This document shows, piece by piece, positions 15,679 to 22,737 of a stretch of DNA of 25,869 nucleotides. Positions within the stretch are counted from its first letter, which is position 1, and every line of letters begins with the position of its first letter. Source of the DNA: an uncultured Faecalibacterium sp. (lineage in GTDB: Bacteria; Bacillota; Clostridia; Oscillospirales; Ruminococcaceae). The stretch spans positions 1-25,869 of the forward strand of contig CAKSTO010000034.1 of the NCBI GenBank assembly GCA_934501115.1, given 5' to 3'. Below the pieces are notes generated by a model. It ran no database searches, was not told the origin of the DNA, and saw only the letters and a list, made by a program, of their open reading frames with translations. Position numbers and translations under genes: made by a program.

Positions 15679-17196
15679 TTACGGTTTCCGGGAGTAGTCT
15701 GCACGCTCCCTGGCAAGCTCCTTTTCCACCGTCCAGAACGCCAGCAGCAGGATGCCCGCAATGACATAGCAGACCGTTTCCGTCCAGATATAGCCCCCGG
15801 CGATCACCCGCTGCACTGCCGCGCTCTGCGCCGCCGTGCCAAGCGCCGCACTGGCATGCTGGTCGTAGCCCGCACGCGCCAGCGCTGCACTGAACGCGGC
15901 GTTTGCCACCGGTGCGCTTGCCACTGCCAGCGAGCTGTACACCGACATGGTAAAACCGTCGGTGCGGATGCCGGTGCGGTACTCCACATGGTCGATAACG
16001 TCTGCCACCATCGCCACGATGAGATAGCAGGTAGGTGCCGACCCAAAGCACTTGAGTGCCACACCCACGGCAACGGGGATCAGCCGCCCCTGCCCCAGAC
16101 CTGCAAGGATGCCGCCCGCAGCGCCCGCCAGAAGAAAGATGCCGCAGATCTTTCGTTTGCCGTATTTATCGGCCAGCGGCAGCAGAAACGCCGATGCCGC
16201 CGTCATGGGCAAAGCCCCCATCATGGTCAGCAGCGACTGCGACGCGCCCCACGCACCGGCATAGCCCAAAAAGGTGTTGTCCACCACCCACTTGCAGTAG
16301 TAGGTCATGGTGCCGTTTTTCAGCGCACCGCTCCACTGGAACAGCAGGTAGAAGACCATAATGACCCACCACATACGGTCGGTCACCACCGCCCACACCT
16401 GCCGCTTCAGGGTCACGCGCGGCACGGCTGCGGGCTGCGGCTGCACCGCACGGCGCTGCTCCTCCCGCGCGGCCTCAAACTCATCCTCAGGCCCCATCAG
16501 GCCGGCCATGATGCGCCTCTCCTCGGTAACACGCTCCCGGGTGTAGGCAAACTGCAGATAGATGGTGACACCGGTAAACACCGCGATGCCCAGCATGGTA
16601 AGGAACCACCGGTGCAGGTCGTCCTTCAGCGCAAAGGACACCAGCATGGGGAACACCATGCTGCATGCGCCCATCACGCCCAGACCCATCATGCTGTTGA
16701 TGGACGCCAGCATACCGCGCTGGTGGCTGTCGCGGGTGGACACCGAGATCATGATGGTACTGGCCGTGCTGTAAATGGGGGACGCAAAAGCATAGTAAAG
16801 GTTATACGCAATGGCGATCCACACCATGCGTGCCGTGCCGCGGAAGGGCACAATGAACATCAGCACACAGGCCGACGACAGCGTAAAGGCCGACAGCAGC
16901 AGCCACGGCCGCGCCTTGCCCGCCATGGCGCGGGTCTGCTCGATCAGCTGCCCCACCACAAGGTTTGCAATGACGATGAGCACCGTAGACACCAGCTGCA
17001 GCCGGGTGAGGAACTGCAGATCCAGCCGCAGCACATCGGTAAAATAGCTCTGCAGGATGCTGGTAAAGATGCTGCTGGACACGGTTGCGCCCATGGGGCC
17101 AAGGATATAGCCGAACAGCATTTCCGGCAGCTGAACTTTTTCTGACCGCACCCGCGAGCGGGTAAAGCGGTGGTTCCAGAAGCTCGTTTTTCGCAT
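15679..17196 (-). CDS. GPH/MFS-type sugar-cation symporter
   Basis: This 505-aa polytopic membrane protein belongs to the MFS_2/GPH group, with about 12 helices and a long charged central loop (about residues 225-265, rich in Glu, Arg and Gln). Motifs include LADKYGKRKICGIFLLAG in the second half and the helix-5-like segment SPIYSTASTIMISVSTRDSHQRG in the first half. Such proteins usually import sugars or glycosides with H+ or Na+. Unlike the symporter at the left edge, no glycosidase gene is adjacent, so the substrate is unclear. The ATG at 17194-17196 has an AAAGGAAA site. It appears to be a single-gene unit, with an extended -10 promoter upstream and a shared terminator downstream. Confidence 0.85.
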   Translation of the reverse strand: MRKTSFWNHRFTRSRVRSEKVQLPEMLFGYILGPMGATVSSSIFTSILQSYFTDVLRLDLQFLTRLQLVSTVLIVIANLVVGQLIEQTRAMAGKARPWLLLSAFTLSSACVLMFIVPFRGTARMVWIAIAYNLYYAFASPIYSTASTIMISVSTRDSHQRGMLASINSMMGLGVMGACSMVFPMLVSFALKDDLHRWFLTMLGIAVFTGVTIYLQFAYTRERVTEERRIMAGLMGPEDEFEAAREEQRRAVQPQPAAVPRVTLKRQVWAVVTDRMWWVIMVFYLLFQWSGALKNGTMTYYCKWVVDNTFLGYAGAWGASQSLLTMMGALPMTAASAFLLPLADKYGKRKICGIFLLAGAAGGILAGLGQGRLIPVAVGVALKCFGSAPTCYLIVAMVADVIDHVEYRTGIRTDGFTMSVYSSLAVASAPVANAAFSAALARAGYDQHASAALGTAAQSAAVQRVIAGGYIWTETVCYVIAGILLLAFWTVEKELARERADYSRKP

Positions 17197-17264
17197 GGAA
17201 TGCGTTTTCCTTTCCCTTTGCCGGGAGATGCCGGCAGAGTTTATTCCATCTTACTCCATAGTAC

Positions 17265-17273
17265 ATCATAACA
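17265..17273 (-). promoter_or_regulatory. Extended -10 promoter candidate for the second GPH symporter
   Basis: On the minus strand TGT-TATGAT (17273-17265) forms an extended -10 element about 70 bp upstream of the start codon. The -35 region is poor (TTCCGG at 17 bp). The leader downstream holds a small hairpin (TGCCGG and CCGGCA). The rest of the 247-bp gap contains the fruA terminator and nothing else I can identify. Confidence 0.4.
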
Positions 17274-17360
17274 CATTTTCACAGAAACCGGAACGGCGTT
17301 CATGGAAAAATAACATTTTAGGAAAGATCTGGGCGGGGAACCGGTGGCTTTTGCATTTCC

Positions 17361-17401
17361 AAAACGCAGAACCGCCCCGGAGCATTCCGGGGCGGTTCTG
17401 C
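17361..17401 (-). terminator. Rho-independent terminator of the fru operon
   Basis: A perfect 15-bp stem joins GCAGAACCGCCCCGG (17366-17380) with its complement at 17387-17401 across a six-base loop. On the minus strand it is followed by GTTTT. It lies about 43 bp after the fruA stop codon. Confidence 0.85.
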
Positions 17402-17443
17402 AGGCTTTATAATGGATCTCTCGTACTGGGAGTGAATGGCTTT

Positions 17444-19369
17444 TTATGCGGCGTCCACATGGTTCTTTTTGAGCAGGCTCAGGATCACAGCACCCAGCAC
17501 ACTGCCCACGGCCAGAGCTACACAGTACAGCACTGCATGGTCGACCACCGGGAACACGAAGATGCCGCCGTGCGGTGCCCGCAGGGCACAGCCGAAGGTC
17601 ATGGAGAGCGCACCGGCCACCGCTGCACCGGCCACGCAGCTGGGCAGCACGCGCAGCGGGTCAGCTGCAGCGTAAGGGATGGCACCCTCGGTGACGAAGC
17701 ACAGACCCATGACATAATTCACGATGCCGTTGCGGCGCTCGTCGGCAGTCCACTTCTTGGGGCAGAAGGTGGTGGACAGGGCGATGGCGATGGGAGGAAC
17801 CATGCCGCCCACCATGACAGCGGCCATGACCTCATAGTTGCCGGAGGCAAGGGCTGCGGTGCCAAAGACATAAGCTGCCTTGTTGAAGGGGCCGCCCATA
17901 TCGATGCTCATCATGCCGGCCACGATGGCACCCAGCAGCACCTTGGAGGTGCCGCCCATGGCGTTCAGGCAGTTGGTCATGGCAGTGTTAATCATGCCCA
18001 TGACCGGGTTGATGCCGCACATCACCACGCCGAGGATGAGCATACCGCCCAGCGGATAGATGAGCATGGGACGGATGCCGTTCAGGCTGGCAGGCAGCTT
18101 TTCGGTGATCTTTTTCATCAGCTCGACGATGTAGCCTGCAGCGAAACCGGCCAGCAGCGCCGCCAGAAAACCGCCGGAAACACCGGTGGTGTCACCATTG
18201 GCAATGCCTGCAAAGTTGGTGCCGTTCATGGCCAGCACGCCGCCCACGAAGCCCACGGCCAGACCCGGGCGGTCCGCAATGGACATAGCGATGAAGGCTG
18301 ACAGGATGGGCAGCATATAACCGAAGGCTGCGCTGCCCACCGTCTTAAAGAAGGCAGCGACCGGGGTGTTCATACCGAAGTTGGAGGGGTCGATGGTGTA
18401 ATCGTCCAGCAGGAACGCCAGTGCGATCATGATACCGCCGCCCACCACGAAGGGCAGCATGTGGGAGACACCATTCATCAGGTTCTTGTACAGGGTGCGG
18501 CCAAAGCTGTCCTTGCCGGAAGCATCCTCGGCGGCCTGTGCGCCGCCTTCGGCGTGGTAAACAGGCACCTCGCCGTGCACGATCTTCTTGATGAGTTCTT
18601 CCGGCTTGTGGATGCCGTCGTCCACCCGGGTGAACAGCACCGGCTTGCCGTCGAAACGGGCGGTCTCGACTTTCTTTTCTGCCGCCACGATGATGCCATC
18701 GCAGTTTGCGATCTCTTCTCTGGTGAGGATGTTCTTGGCACCATCCGAGCCATTGGTCTCCACCTTGGTGGACAGGCCCAGCTTGTCGCCGGCCTTGGTC
18801 AGGGCTTCCGCTGCCATATAGGTGTGGGCAATGCCATTGACGCAGGCGGTCACTGCCAGAATACGGTAGCCGTTCTGGGGGATCTCCTGCTGGGTGAAGC
18901 TCTCCTCACCAAACTGCGCTTCTTCCTGCGCATCGATGCAGTCAAGAAACTCTGCCGGGGTTTTTGCTGCCTTCAGCTTTTCTACAAATTCCTCGTTCAT
19001 CAGCATCTGCATCATGCGAGCCAGCATGTCCACATGCAGGCTTCCATTTTCCGGGGCTGCGATGGCAAACAGCAGATCCGTGGTGCCGTCGTCCTCAGCG
19101 TTGTACTGCACAGGCTTGGTCAGCCGCAAAGCCGCCAGACTGGGTCGGGTGACCACACTGGTCTTTGCGTGGGGCACTGTGATGCCATTGTCCACATAGG
19201 TGGAGCCTTCGGCCTCACGGGCATAGAGAGCCTTTTTGTAGGCTTCTTTATCCGTGATGTTGCCGTGGGTGGCCTGCAGCTCTACCAGACGGCTGATGAT
19301 CTGCTCCTGATTTTCCAGAGCTTCGTTCAGCGCAATGGACTGCGCGGTGAATAATTCGGTGATACGCAT
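17444..19369 (-). CDS. fruA: PTS fructose transporter, fused subunits EIIABC
   Basis: This 641-aa protein imports fructose and phosphorylates it to fructose-1-phosphate, using phosphate passed from HPr. The order is EIIA-EIIB-EIIC. The EIIA domain (about 1-150) carries the phosphohistidine His67 in GITVPHAKT. The EIIB domain (about 165-270) carries the phosphocysteine Cys176 in VTACVNGIAHT, where the usual PT after Cys is VN. The EIIC domain (about 290-635) is a hydrophobic permease ending in a basic tail. One-piece fructose permeases of this order are common in Firmicutes. The ATG at 19367-19369 has a GGAGG site; the in-frame extension upstream lies within a repeat element and is rejected. 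It is the last gene of fruR-fruK-fruA. The 183-bp gap before it, unlike the overlap between the first two genes, holds the repeat element. Confidence 0.95.
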   Translation of the reverse strand: MRITELFTAQSIALNEALENQEQIISRLVELQATHGNITDKEAYKKALYAREAEGSTYVDNGITVPHAKTSVVTRPSLAALRLTKPVQYNAEDDGTTDLLFAIAAPENGSLHVDMLARMMQMLMNEEFVEKLKAAKTPAEFLDCIDAQEEAQFGEESFTQQEIPQNGYRILAVTACVNGIAHTYMAAEALTKAGDKLGLSTKVETNGSDGAKNILTREEIANCDGIIVAAEKKVETARFDGKPVLFTRVDDGIHKPEELIKKIVHGEVPVYHAEGGAQAAEDASGKDSFGRTLYKNLMNGVSHMLPFVVGGGIMIALAFLLDDYTIDPSNFGMNTPVAAFFKTVGSAAFGYMLPILSAFIAMSIADRPGLAVGFVGGVLAMNGTNFAGIANGDTTGVSGGFLAALLAGFAAGYIVELMKKITEKLPASLNGIRPMLIYPLGGMLILGVVMCGINPVMGMINTAMTNCLNAMGGTSKVLLGAIVAGMMSIDMGGPFNKAAYVFGTAALASGNYEVMAAVMVGGMVPPIAIALSTTFCPKKWTADERRNGIVNYVMGLCFVTEGAIPYAAADPLRVLPSCVAGAAVAGALSMTFGCALRAPHGGIFVFPVVDHAVLYCVALAVGSVLGAVILSLLKKNHVDAA

Positions 19370-19403
19370 ACTTTTTCCTCCTTCGTTCTTATCTCTTAGC
19401 GTC

Positions 19404-19540
19404 CTCGCCCTCTCAGGCCGCTTCGCGTCCAGCTCTCCCAAAGGGAGAGCCTCTGGCGAAACCGGAAACTTTGCATGGACTGCCAAAGCCTCTCCCTTTG
19501 GGAGAGGTGGCATTGCACCAGCAATGACGGAGAGGGCGAG
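19404..19540. repeat. 137-bp MITE/REP-like element with terminal inverted repeats
   Basis: The element begins with CTCGCCCTCTC (19404-19414) and ends with its exact complement GAGAGGGCGAG (19530-19540). Inside lie two 17-bp sequences, CTCTCCCAAAGGGAGAG (19433-19449) and CTCTCCCTTTGGGAGAG (19490-19506). Each is nearly self-complementary, and each is the exact complement of the other. A further small hairpin, CATTGC-ACCA-GCAATG, lies at 19511-19526. As RNA the whole unit can fold into one long stem or three separate hairpins. No coding potential or clear target duplication is visible. It sits between fruK and fruA. I believe similar sequences recur in Faecalibacterium-type genomes, but I could not check this. 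Confidence 0.8.
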
Positions 19541-19552
19541 CCATCTACCCTT

Positions 19553-20458
19553 TCAAATTTCCTTCATCAGTTCGTCGATTTTTTCTTTAGTGGCAAGACC
19601 CAGACTGAACGCCGTGGCGCTGCCGCAGGCGGTGCCCAGACGCAGCGCATAAGAAAAGCTCTGGCGCTGCATCCATCCGGCCACAAAGCCGGCCACCATG
19701 CTGTCGCCTGCACCCACGCTGTTCACGACCTTGCCCTTCGGGCAGCCGATGCGGCGCATCTCACCTCTCTCGTCCACCAGCAGGGCACCGTCTCCAGCCA
19801 TGCTCACCAGCACATTGCGGGCACCTTTTTCCTGCAGGGTGCGGGCGGCGGCAACGATCTCTTCCTCTGTTTTCAGCACCTTGCCGACGATCTCGCCCAA
19901 CTCGTGATTGTTCGGCTTGATGAGGAAGGGGCGGTACTGCAGCACATTCACCAGCAGGTCGCGGGTAGCATCCACCACTGCACGCACTCCCCTGCCCTGC
20001 AGCCGTGCCAGCAGGCGCTCGTAGGTGTCCTGCGGCAGGCTCTTGGGGATGCTGCCTGCGAGGATCAGGATATCGTCTTCTCGCAGCTGATCCAGCTGTG
20101 CTTCCAGCTCCTGCATGGCACTTTCCGGGATATCAGGGCCTGCGCCGTTCAGCTCGGTCTCCTGCCCGGCCTTGATCTTCACATTGATGCGGGTCATGCC
20201 TTTTTCCAGATGCACAAAGTCCGTTCTGAGCCCCTGTGCTGCCAGACCCCGCTCCAGCCACGCTCCGGTCTCACCGGCCACAAAGCCCAGCGCCACGCTC
20301 TTGCAGCCCAGCTGTGCCAGTACGCCGGACACGTTGATGCCCTTGCCGCCCAGCACGCAGTCCTCGCCGTTTGCGCGGTTGACTTCGCCCACCTCCAGCG
20401 GTGCGTCCAGACGCACCACATAGTCGATTGCAGGATTGAATGTTACTGTATAGATCAT
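19553..20458 (-). CDS. fruK: 1-phosphofructokinase
   Basis: This 301-aa PfkB-family sugar kinase phosphorylates fructose-1-phosphate with ATP to fructose-1,6-bisphosphate, feeding glycolysis after the PTS step. The N-terminus MIYTVTFNPAIDYVV is typical of FruK/LacC enzymes. The substrate loop GGKGIN lies at about 37-42. KPNNHELGEI (181-190) and the PfkB signature NSVGAGDSMVAGF, with catalytic Asp252, are intact. The length is normal. The ATG at 20456-20458 overlaps the fruR stop codon by four bases (ATGA), and its AAGGAG site lies inside fruR, so the two are translationally coupled. Confidence 0.95.
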   Translation of the reverse strand: MIYTVTFNPAIDYVVRLDAPLEVGEVNRANGEDCVLGGKGINVSGVLAQLGCKSVALGFVAGETGAWLERGLAAQGLRTDFVHLEKGMTRINVKIKAGQETELNGAGPDIPESAMQELEAQLDQLREDDILILAGSIPKSLPQDTYERLLARLQGRGVRAVVDATRDLLVNVLQYRPFLIKPNNHELGEIVGKVLKTEEEIVAAARTLQEKGARNVLVSMAGDGALLVDERGEMRRIGCPKGKVVNSVGAGDSMVAGFVAGWMQRQSFSYALRLGTACGSATAFSLGLATKEKIDELMKEI

Positions 20459-21210
20459 TGCTCCGTCTCCTTTACCAGCGTAATCTGCCTGTATTTCGGG
20501 TTGGGACAGCGATTGGTCAGAATGGCACCATCCTGCAGGTCGGCGATGACCGCCGGATAGATGCGGGCAAACTTGGCGTCATCCACAAGAAACCATGTTT
20601 CCCGTGCCCGGTGCACCGCCGCCGCTTTGACGGCCGCCTCCTCCGGGTCCGGGGTAGTAAAGCCCGCTTCCAGCGCCACACCGTTGGCTCCCATAAAGGC
20701 CTTTGTAAAATTATACTGTTGAATACTGCTCACTGTCGGTGCGCCCACGATGGCTTCCGTCTGGGGGCGCAGCAGCCCGCCGGGCAGGTACACCCGGCAG
20801 CCTTTCTGTGCCAGCGCCCGGGCATGTGCCACACCATTGGTCAAATAGCTGGCCTTGAGAGCATCCCCGGTCAGCTCCCGCACCAGTTCCAGCGTAGTAG
20901 AGCCGGCATCAATGAATACAAAGTCATCGGCATTGATGAGCTGCGCTGCCGCCCGGGCGATGCTGCATTTCTGCTCCACCGCCAGTGTCTCTTTGGCCTT
21001 CATGGTGGGTTCGTCCGCCAGAAAGCGGCTGTCCGGCAGCGTGGCACCGCCATGCACCTTGTTCAGCCTGCCCATCCGGTCAAGCTCTGTCAGGTCGCGG
21101 CGGATGGTAGACTCACTTGTATTCAATTCCTCGCACAGCTCCTGCACCGTTACGGTTCGTTTACGGTTCAATTGTTCCAGGATCAGGCTGAAGCGTTCTT
21201 CTGCCAGCAT
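20455..21210 (-). CDS. fruR: DeoR-family repressor of the fructose operon
   Basis: This 251-aa transcription factor carries an N-terminal winged helix-turn-helix (about 1-56). The DeoR signature SESTIRRDLTELDRMGRLNKVHGGA is shown in part by STIRRDL and KVHGGA. A sugar-phosphate-sensing domain (about 75-235) contains FIDAGSTTLEL and GANGV. Such proteins usually repress the fru operon until fructose-1-phosphate or a related ester binds. I prefer the ATG at 21208-21210, because the AAAGGGGG ribosome site ends directly before the ATG two codons upstream and is six bases from this one. It is the first gene of fruR-fruK-fruA and probably regulates its own promoter through the phased repeats upstream. 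Confidence 0.92.
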   Translation of the reverse strand: MLAEERFSLILEQLNRKRTVTVQELCEELNTSESTIRRDLTELDRMGRLNKVHGGATLPDSRFLADEPTMKAKETLAVEQKCSIARAAAQLINADDFVFIDAGSTTLELVRELTGDALKASYLTNGVAHARALAQKGCRVYLPGGLLRPQTEAIVGAPTVSSIQQYNFTKAFMGANGVALEAGFTTPDPEEAAVKAAAVHRARETWFLVDDAKFARIYPAVIADLQDGAILTNRCPNPKYRQITLVKETEQ

Positions 21211-21285
21211 CTTCATCCCCCTTTCGCAGGCTTCTATTTGACGGTTTATGACCGATTATGAAGTATTTCGGCTGATTGCATCTTT

Positions 21286-21313
21286 ATTATAGCAGGAATT
21301 TCGTCAAAATCAA
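21286..21313 (-). promoter_or_regulatory. Promoter of the fruRKA operon
   Basis: On the minus strand a perfect -10 box TATAAT (21291-21286), with a TGC extension before it, follows a -35 box TTGATT (21313-21308) after 16 bp. It lies about 75 bp before the fruR start codon. The -35 box is embedded in the phased repeat array. Confidence 0.75.
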
Positions 21314-21356
21314 TCATTTTCGTTCATCTTCGTTCATTCTTGCTCACAAAAAATCA
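21297..21356 (-). promoter_or_regulatory. Array of six 10-bp-phased TGA repeats, probable FruR operator
   Basis: Read on the minus strand, six consecutive decamers each begin with TGA, starting at 21356, 21346, 21336, 21326, 21316 and 21306. The best two are TGAACGAAGA and TGAACGAAAA. The weaker ones keep TGA and an AT-rich end. The array covers the -35 box and about 40 bp upstream. DeoR-family repressors commonly bind short direct repeats spaced about one helical turn, so this is the natural site for FruR. Confidence 0.6.
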
Positions 21357-21364
21357 CTCCCAAA

Positions 21365-21407
21365 TTTGTGCAGGGAGCACAAAATCCGGGATACCTGCAT
21401 TTTGTGC
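21365..21407. promoter_or_regulatory. Three-part overlapping dyads upstream of the fru promoter
   Basis: TTTGTGC (21365-21371) is complementary to GCACAAA (21377-21383). The same GCACAAAAT (21377-21385) is also perfectly complementary to ATTTTGTGC (21399-21407). The middle segment can pair with either neighbour but not both. The unit lies between the terminator of the lipoprotein gene and the fru operator array. It could be a two-site operator or an RNA switch on a readthrough transcript. Confidence 0.45.
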
Positions 21408-21411
21408 AAGT

Positions 21412-21445
21412 AAAAAGCCGCCGTGCGTACCAATCGCACAGCGGC
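21412..21445 (-). terminator. Rho-independent terminator after the substrate-binding lipoprotein gene
   Basis: An 11-bp stem with one wobble pair joins 21417-21427 with 21435-21445. On the minus strand it is followed by TTTTT (21416-21412). It lies about 28 bp after the stop codon. Confidence 0.85.
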
Positions 21446-21473
21446 CGGAGAGAAGGTCTGATTCAGGAAAGGC

Positions 21474-22526
21474 TTACCCGGCAATCCAGTAGAAATCGTC
21501 GCCGGGCATTGCGCCGCCCACTGCCTTGGGGTCGGCATCAAACAGCACCTGCAGATAAGCGGATGCGTTGGTCTTGAGCTCGTCGCCGGTCAGGCATACG
21601 ATGTTGCACTCGGGCAGAGCCTTCTTGGCAATCGCAGCCTTGGCCACAACGCCCTGCTCCTCGCACAGAGCAGCGGTGCCGTCCAGATCGGTATTGGCAG
21701 CTTCCACGCTCTTGGCGTAGTCGGTCAGGAATGCAGCCACCACGTCCGGGTGTTCCTCGGCATACTCCTTGCGCACCACGGTGACACCCGTGATGAGCTG
21801 GGTATCGCACACCTTGTTCCACTCCTCGGTCAGATCCAGCGCTACGCGCAGAGTCTCGTCCTGCAGGCCTGCAGCAGTCACGTAGGGCTGCGGCAGGACG
21901 GCAATGGCATCCTCCGCGTTGGCCATCTGGGCCGTGACCTCGGTGGCCTCACTGTAGTATTCAATGGTCACATCCTTGTCCGGGTCAATGCCGTTCTGGG
22001 TCAGCAGGTAGCGCAGCACGTACTCGGGCGTAGTGCCCTTGCCGGTGGACAGGATCGTACGGCCTGCAAGGTCTGCCATGGACTGGACGGTATCACCGCC
22101 CTTTTCCACCACGTACAGCACGCCCAGCGTGTTGACGGCCACGGCCTGAATGCCGCCCTCCGTCTTCTGATACAGGGTCGCAGCCAGATTGGCCGGGATG
22201 GCCGCCATGTCCAGCTCACCTTTCATCAGCAGGGGCACGATTTCGTCGGCAGCGCCGTAAAGCTGCAGGTCATAGTCCATGGAAGCGGTACCGTCCTCTT
22301 CCATGCTCAGCAGGTTGACCAGACCCATGGTAGTGGGTCCCTTCAGGCCTGCGACGCGCAGGGCATCGGTGGTGGACAGCTCCTTGGCTCCCTCACTGGA
22401 AGCAGCCCCGGAGACTGCTTCGCCGGAGGCTGCGCTGGAAGCGGTAGAGCCGGATGCTGCACCGCCGCAGGCGGCCAGACTCAGAGCCATGGTCAGCGCC
22501 AGCAGCAGAGATACGATCTTTTTCAT
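21474..22526 (-). CDS. ABC transporter substrate-binding lipoprotein, NMT1/SsuA-like, orphan
   Basis: This 350-aa secreted lipoprotein has a signal peptide of about 19 residues ending in the lipobox LAAC, with lipid-modified Cys20. A Gly/Ser/Ala-rich linker (about 21-55) and a periplasmic-binding fold follow, in the style of NMT1/SsuA/TauA proteins. Typical parts are ADEIVPLLMKGELDMAAIPA and LAGRTILSTGKGTTPEYVLR. Such proteins deliver sulfonates, thiamine precursors, nitrate or other small ligands to an ABC permease, but no permease or ATPase gene is adjacent. The ATG at 22524-22526 has a GAGAGGAAC site. The nine-codon in-frame extension upstream is rejected because it would spoil the signal peptide. 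The gene is divergent from a Crp/Fnr regulator, which may control it. The ligand is unknown. Confidence 0.88.
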   Translation of the reverse strand: MKKIVSLLLALTMALSLAACGGAASGSTASSAASGEAVSGAASSEGAKELSTTDALRVAGLKGPTTMGLVNLLSMEEDGTASMDYDLQLYGAADEIVPLLMKGELDMAAIPANLAATLYQKTEGGIQAVAVNTLGVLYVVEKGGDTVQSMADLAGRTILSTGKGTTPEYVLRYLLTQNGIDPDKDVTIEYYSEATEVTAQMANAEDAIAVLPQPYVTAAGLQDETLRVALDLTEEWNKVCDTQLITGVTVVRKEYAEEHPDVVAAFLTDYAKSVEAANTDLDGTAALCEEQGVVAKAAIAKKALPECNIVCLTGDELKTNASAYLQVLFDADPKAVGGAMPGDDFYWIAG

Positions 22527-22630
22527 AGGTATTTGTTCCTCTCTCATTCCCAAGACAGCTCCTCATTCCGCCTTTACTGCGGGATGGGTCGGTCTTTTCT
22601 AAATTTTCACAGAGCAATTTTTCAAAATCA

Positions 22631-22659
22631 TTGCTTTGCGGGTCTAAGTTTACTATAAT
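22631..22659 (+). promoter_or_regulatory. Promoter of the Crp/Fnr-family regulator gene
   Basis: A perfect -10 box TATAAT (22654-22659) follows a -35 box TTGCTT (22631-22636) after 17 bp. It lies within the 211-bp divergent gap. I could not find an equally clear promoter for the minus-strand lipoprotein gene in the same gap. Confidence 0.6.
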
Positions 22660-22672
22660 AGGGTTAAAAATA

Positions 22673-22728
22673 CCGTTGCCTGCGCAACGGAATTGCAGGA
22701 GGGCTGTGGGAAGCCTGGTTTTTCCCAC
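22673..22728 (+). promoter_or_regulatory. Structured 5' leader of the Crp/Fnr-family gene
   Basis: Directly after the promoter, CCGTTGC (22673-22679) pairs with GCAACGG (22684-22690) across four bases. A strong Shine-Dalgarno sequence AGGAGGG follows at 22697-22703. Next comes a second hairpin, GTGGGAA (22706-22712) with TTCCCAC (22722-22728). The ATG is at 22738. The ribosome site is 34 bases from the ATG in the unfolded RNA, but about 11 if the second hairpin is folded. Confidence 0.5.
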
Positions 22729-22737
22729 CGTTTTACG

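Noticed and set aside
15622..17145. 507-codon plus-strand frame opposite the second GPH symporter
   Set aside because: Its product is extremely rich in H, R, Q and G and has no domain; the opposite frame is a clear 12-helix transporter.
19370..19513. 48-codon N-terminal extension of fruA
   Set aside because: It is encoded by the repeat element. The ATG at 19369 has a GGAGG site and begins the EIIA domain in the usual place.
19404..19540. CRISPR-like repeats or an insertion sequence in the fruK-fruA gap
   Set aside because: Only two palindromic copies in opposite sense, no spacers, no transposase gene and no visible target duplication; a small MITE/REP-like element fits better.
22673..22690. 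Terminator or riboswitch before the Crp/Fnr gene
   Set aside because: The small hairpin has no T-tract after it, and no known riboswitch core could be recognised in the short leader.
22693..22737. TTG start giving a 15-residue longer Crp/Fnr protein
   Set aside because: The Shine-Dalgarno sequence lies downstream of this TTG, and the extra residues are encoded by a hairpin region. The ATG at 22738 fits the family start better.
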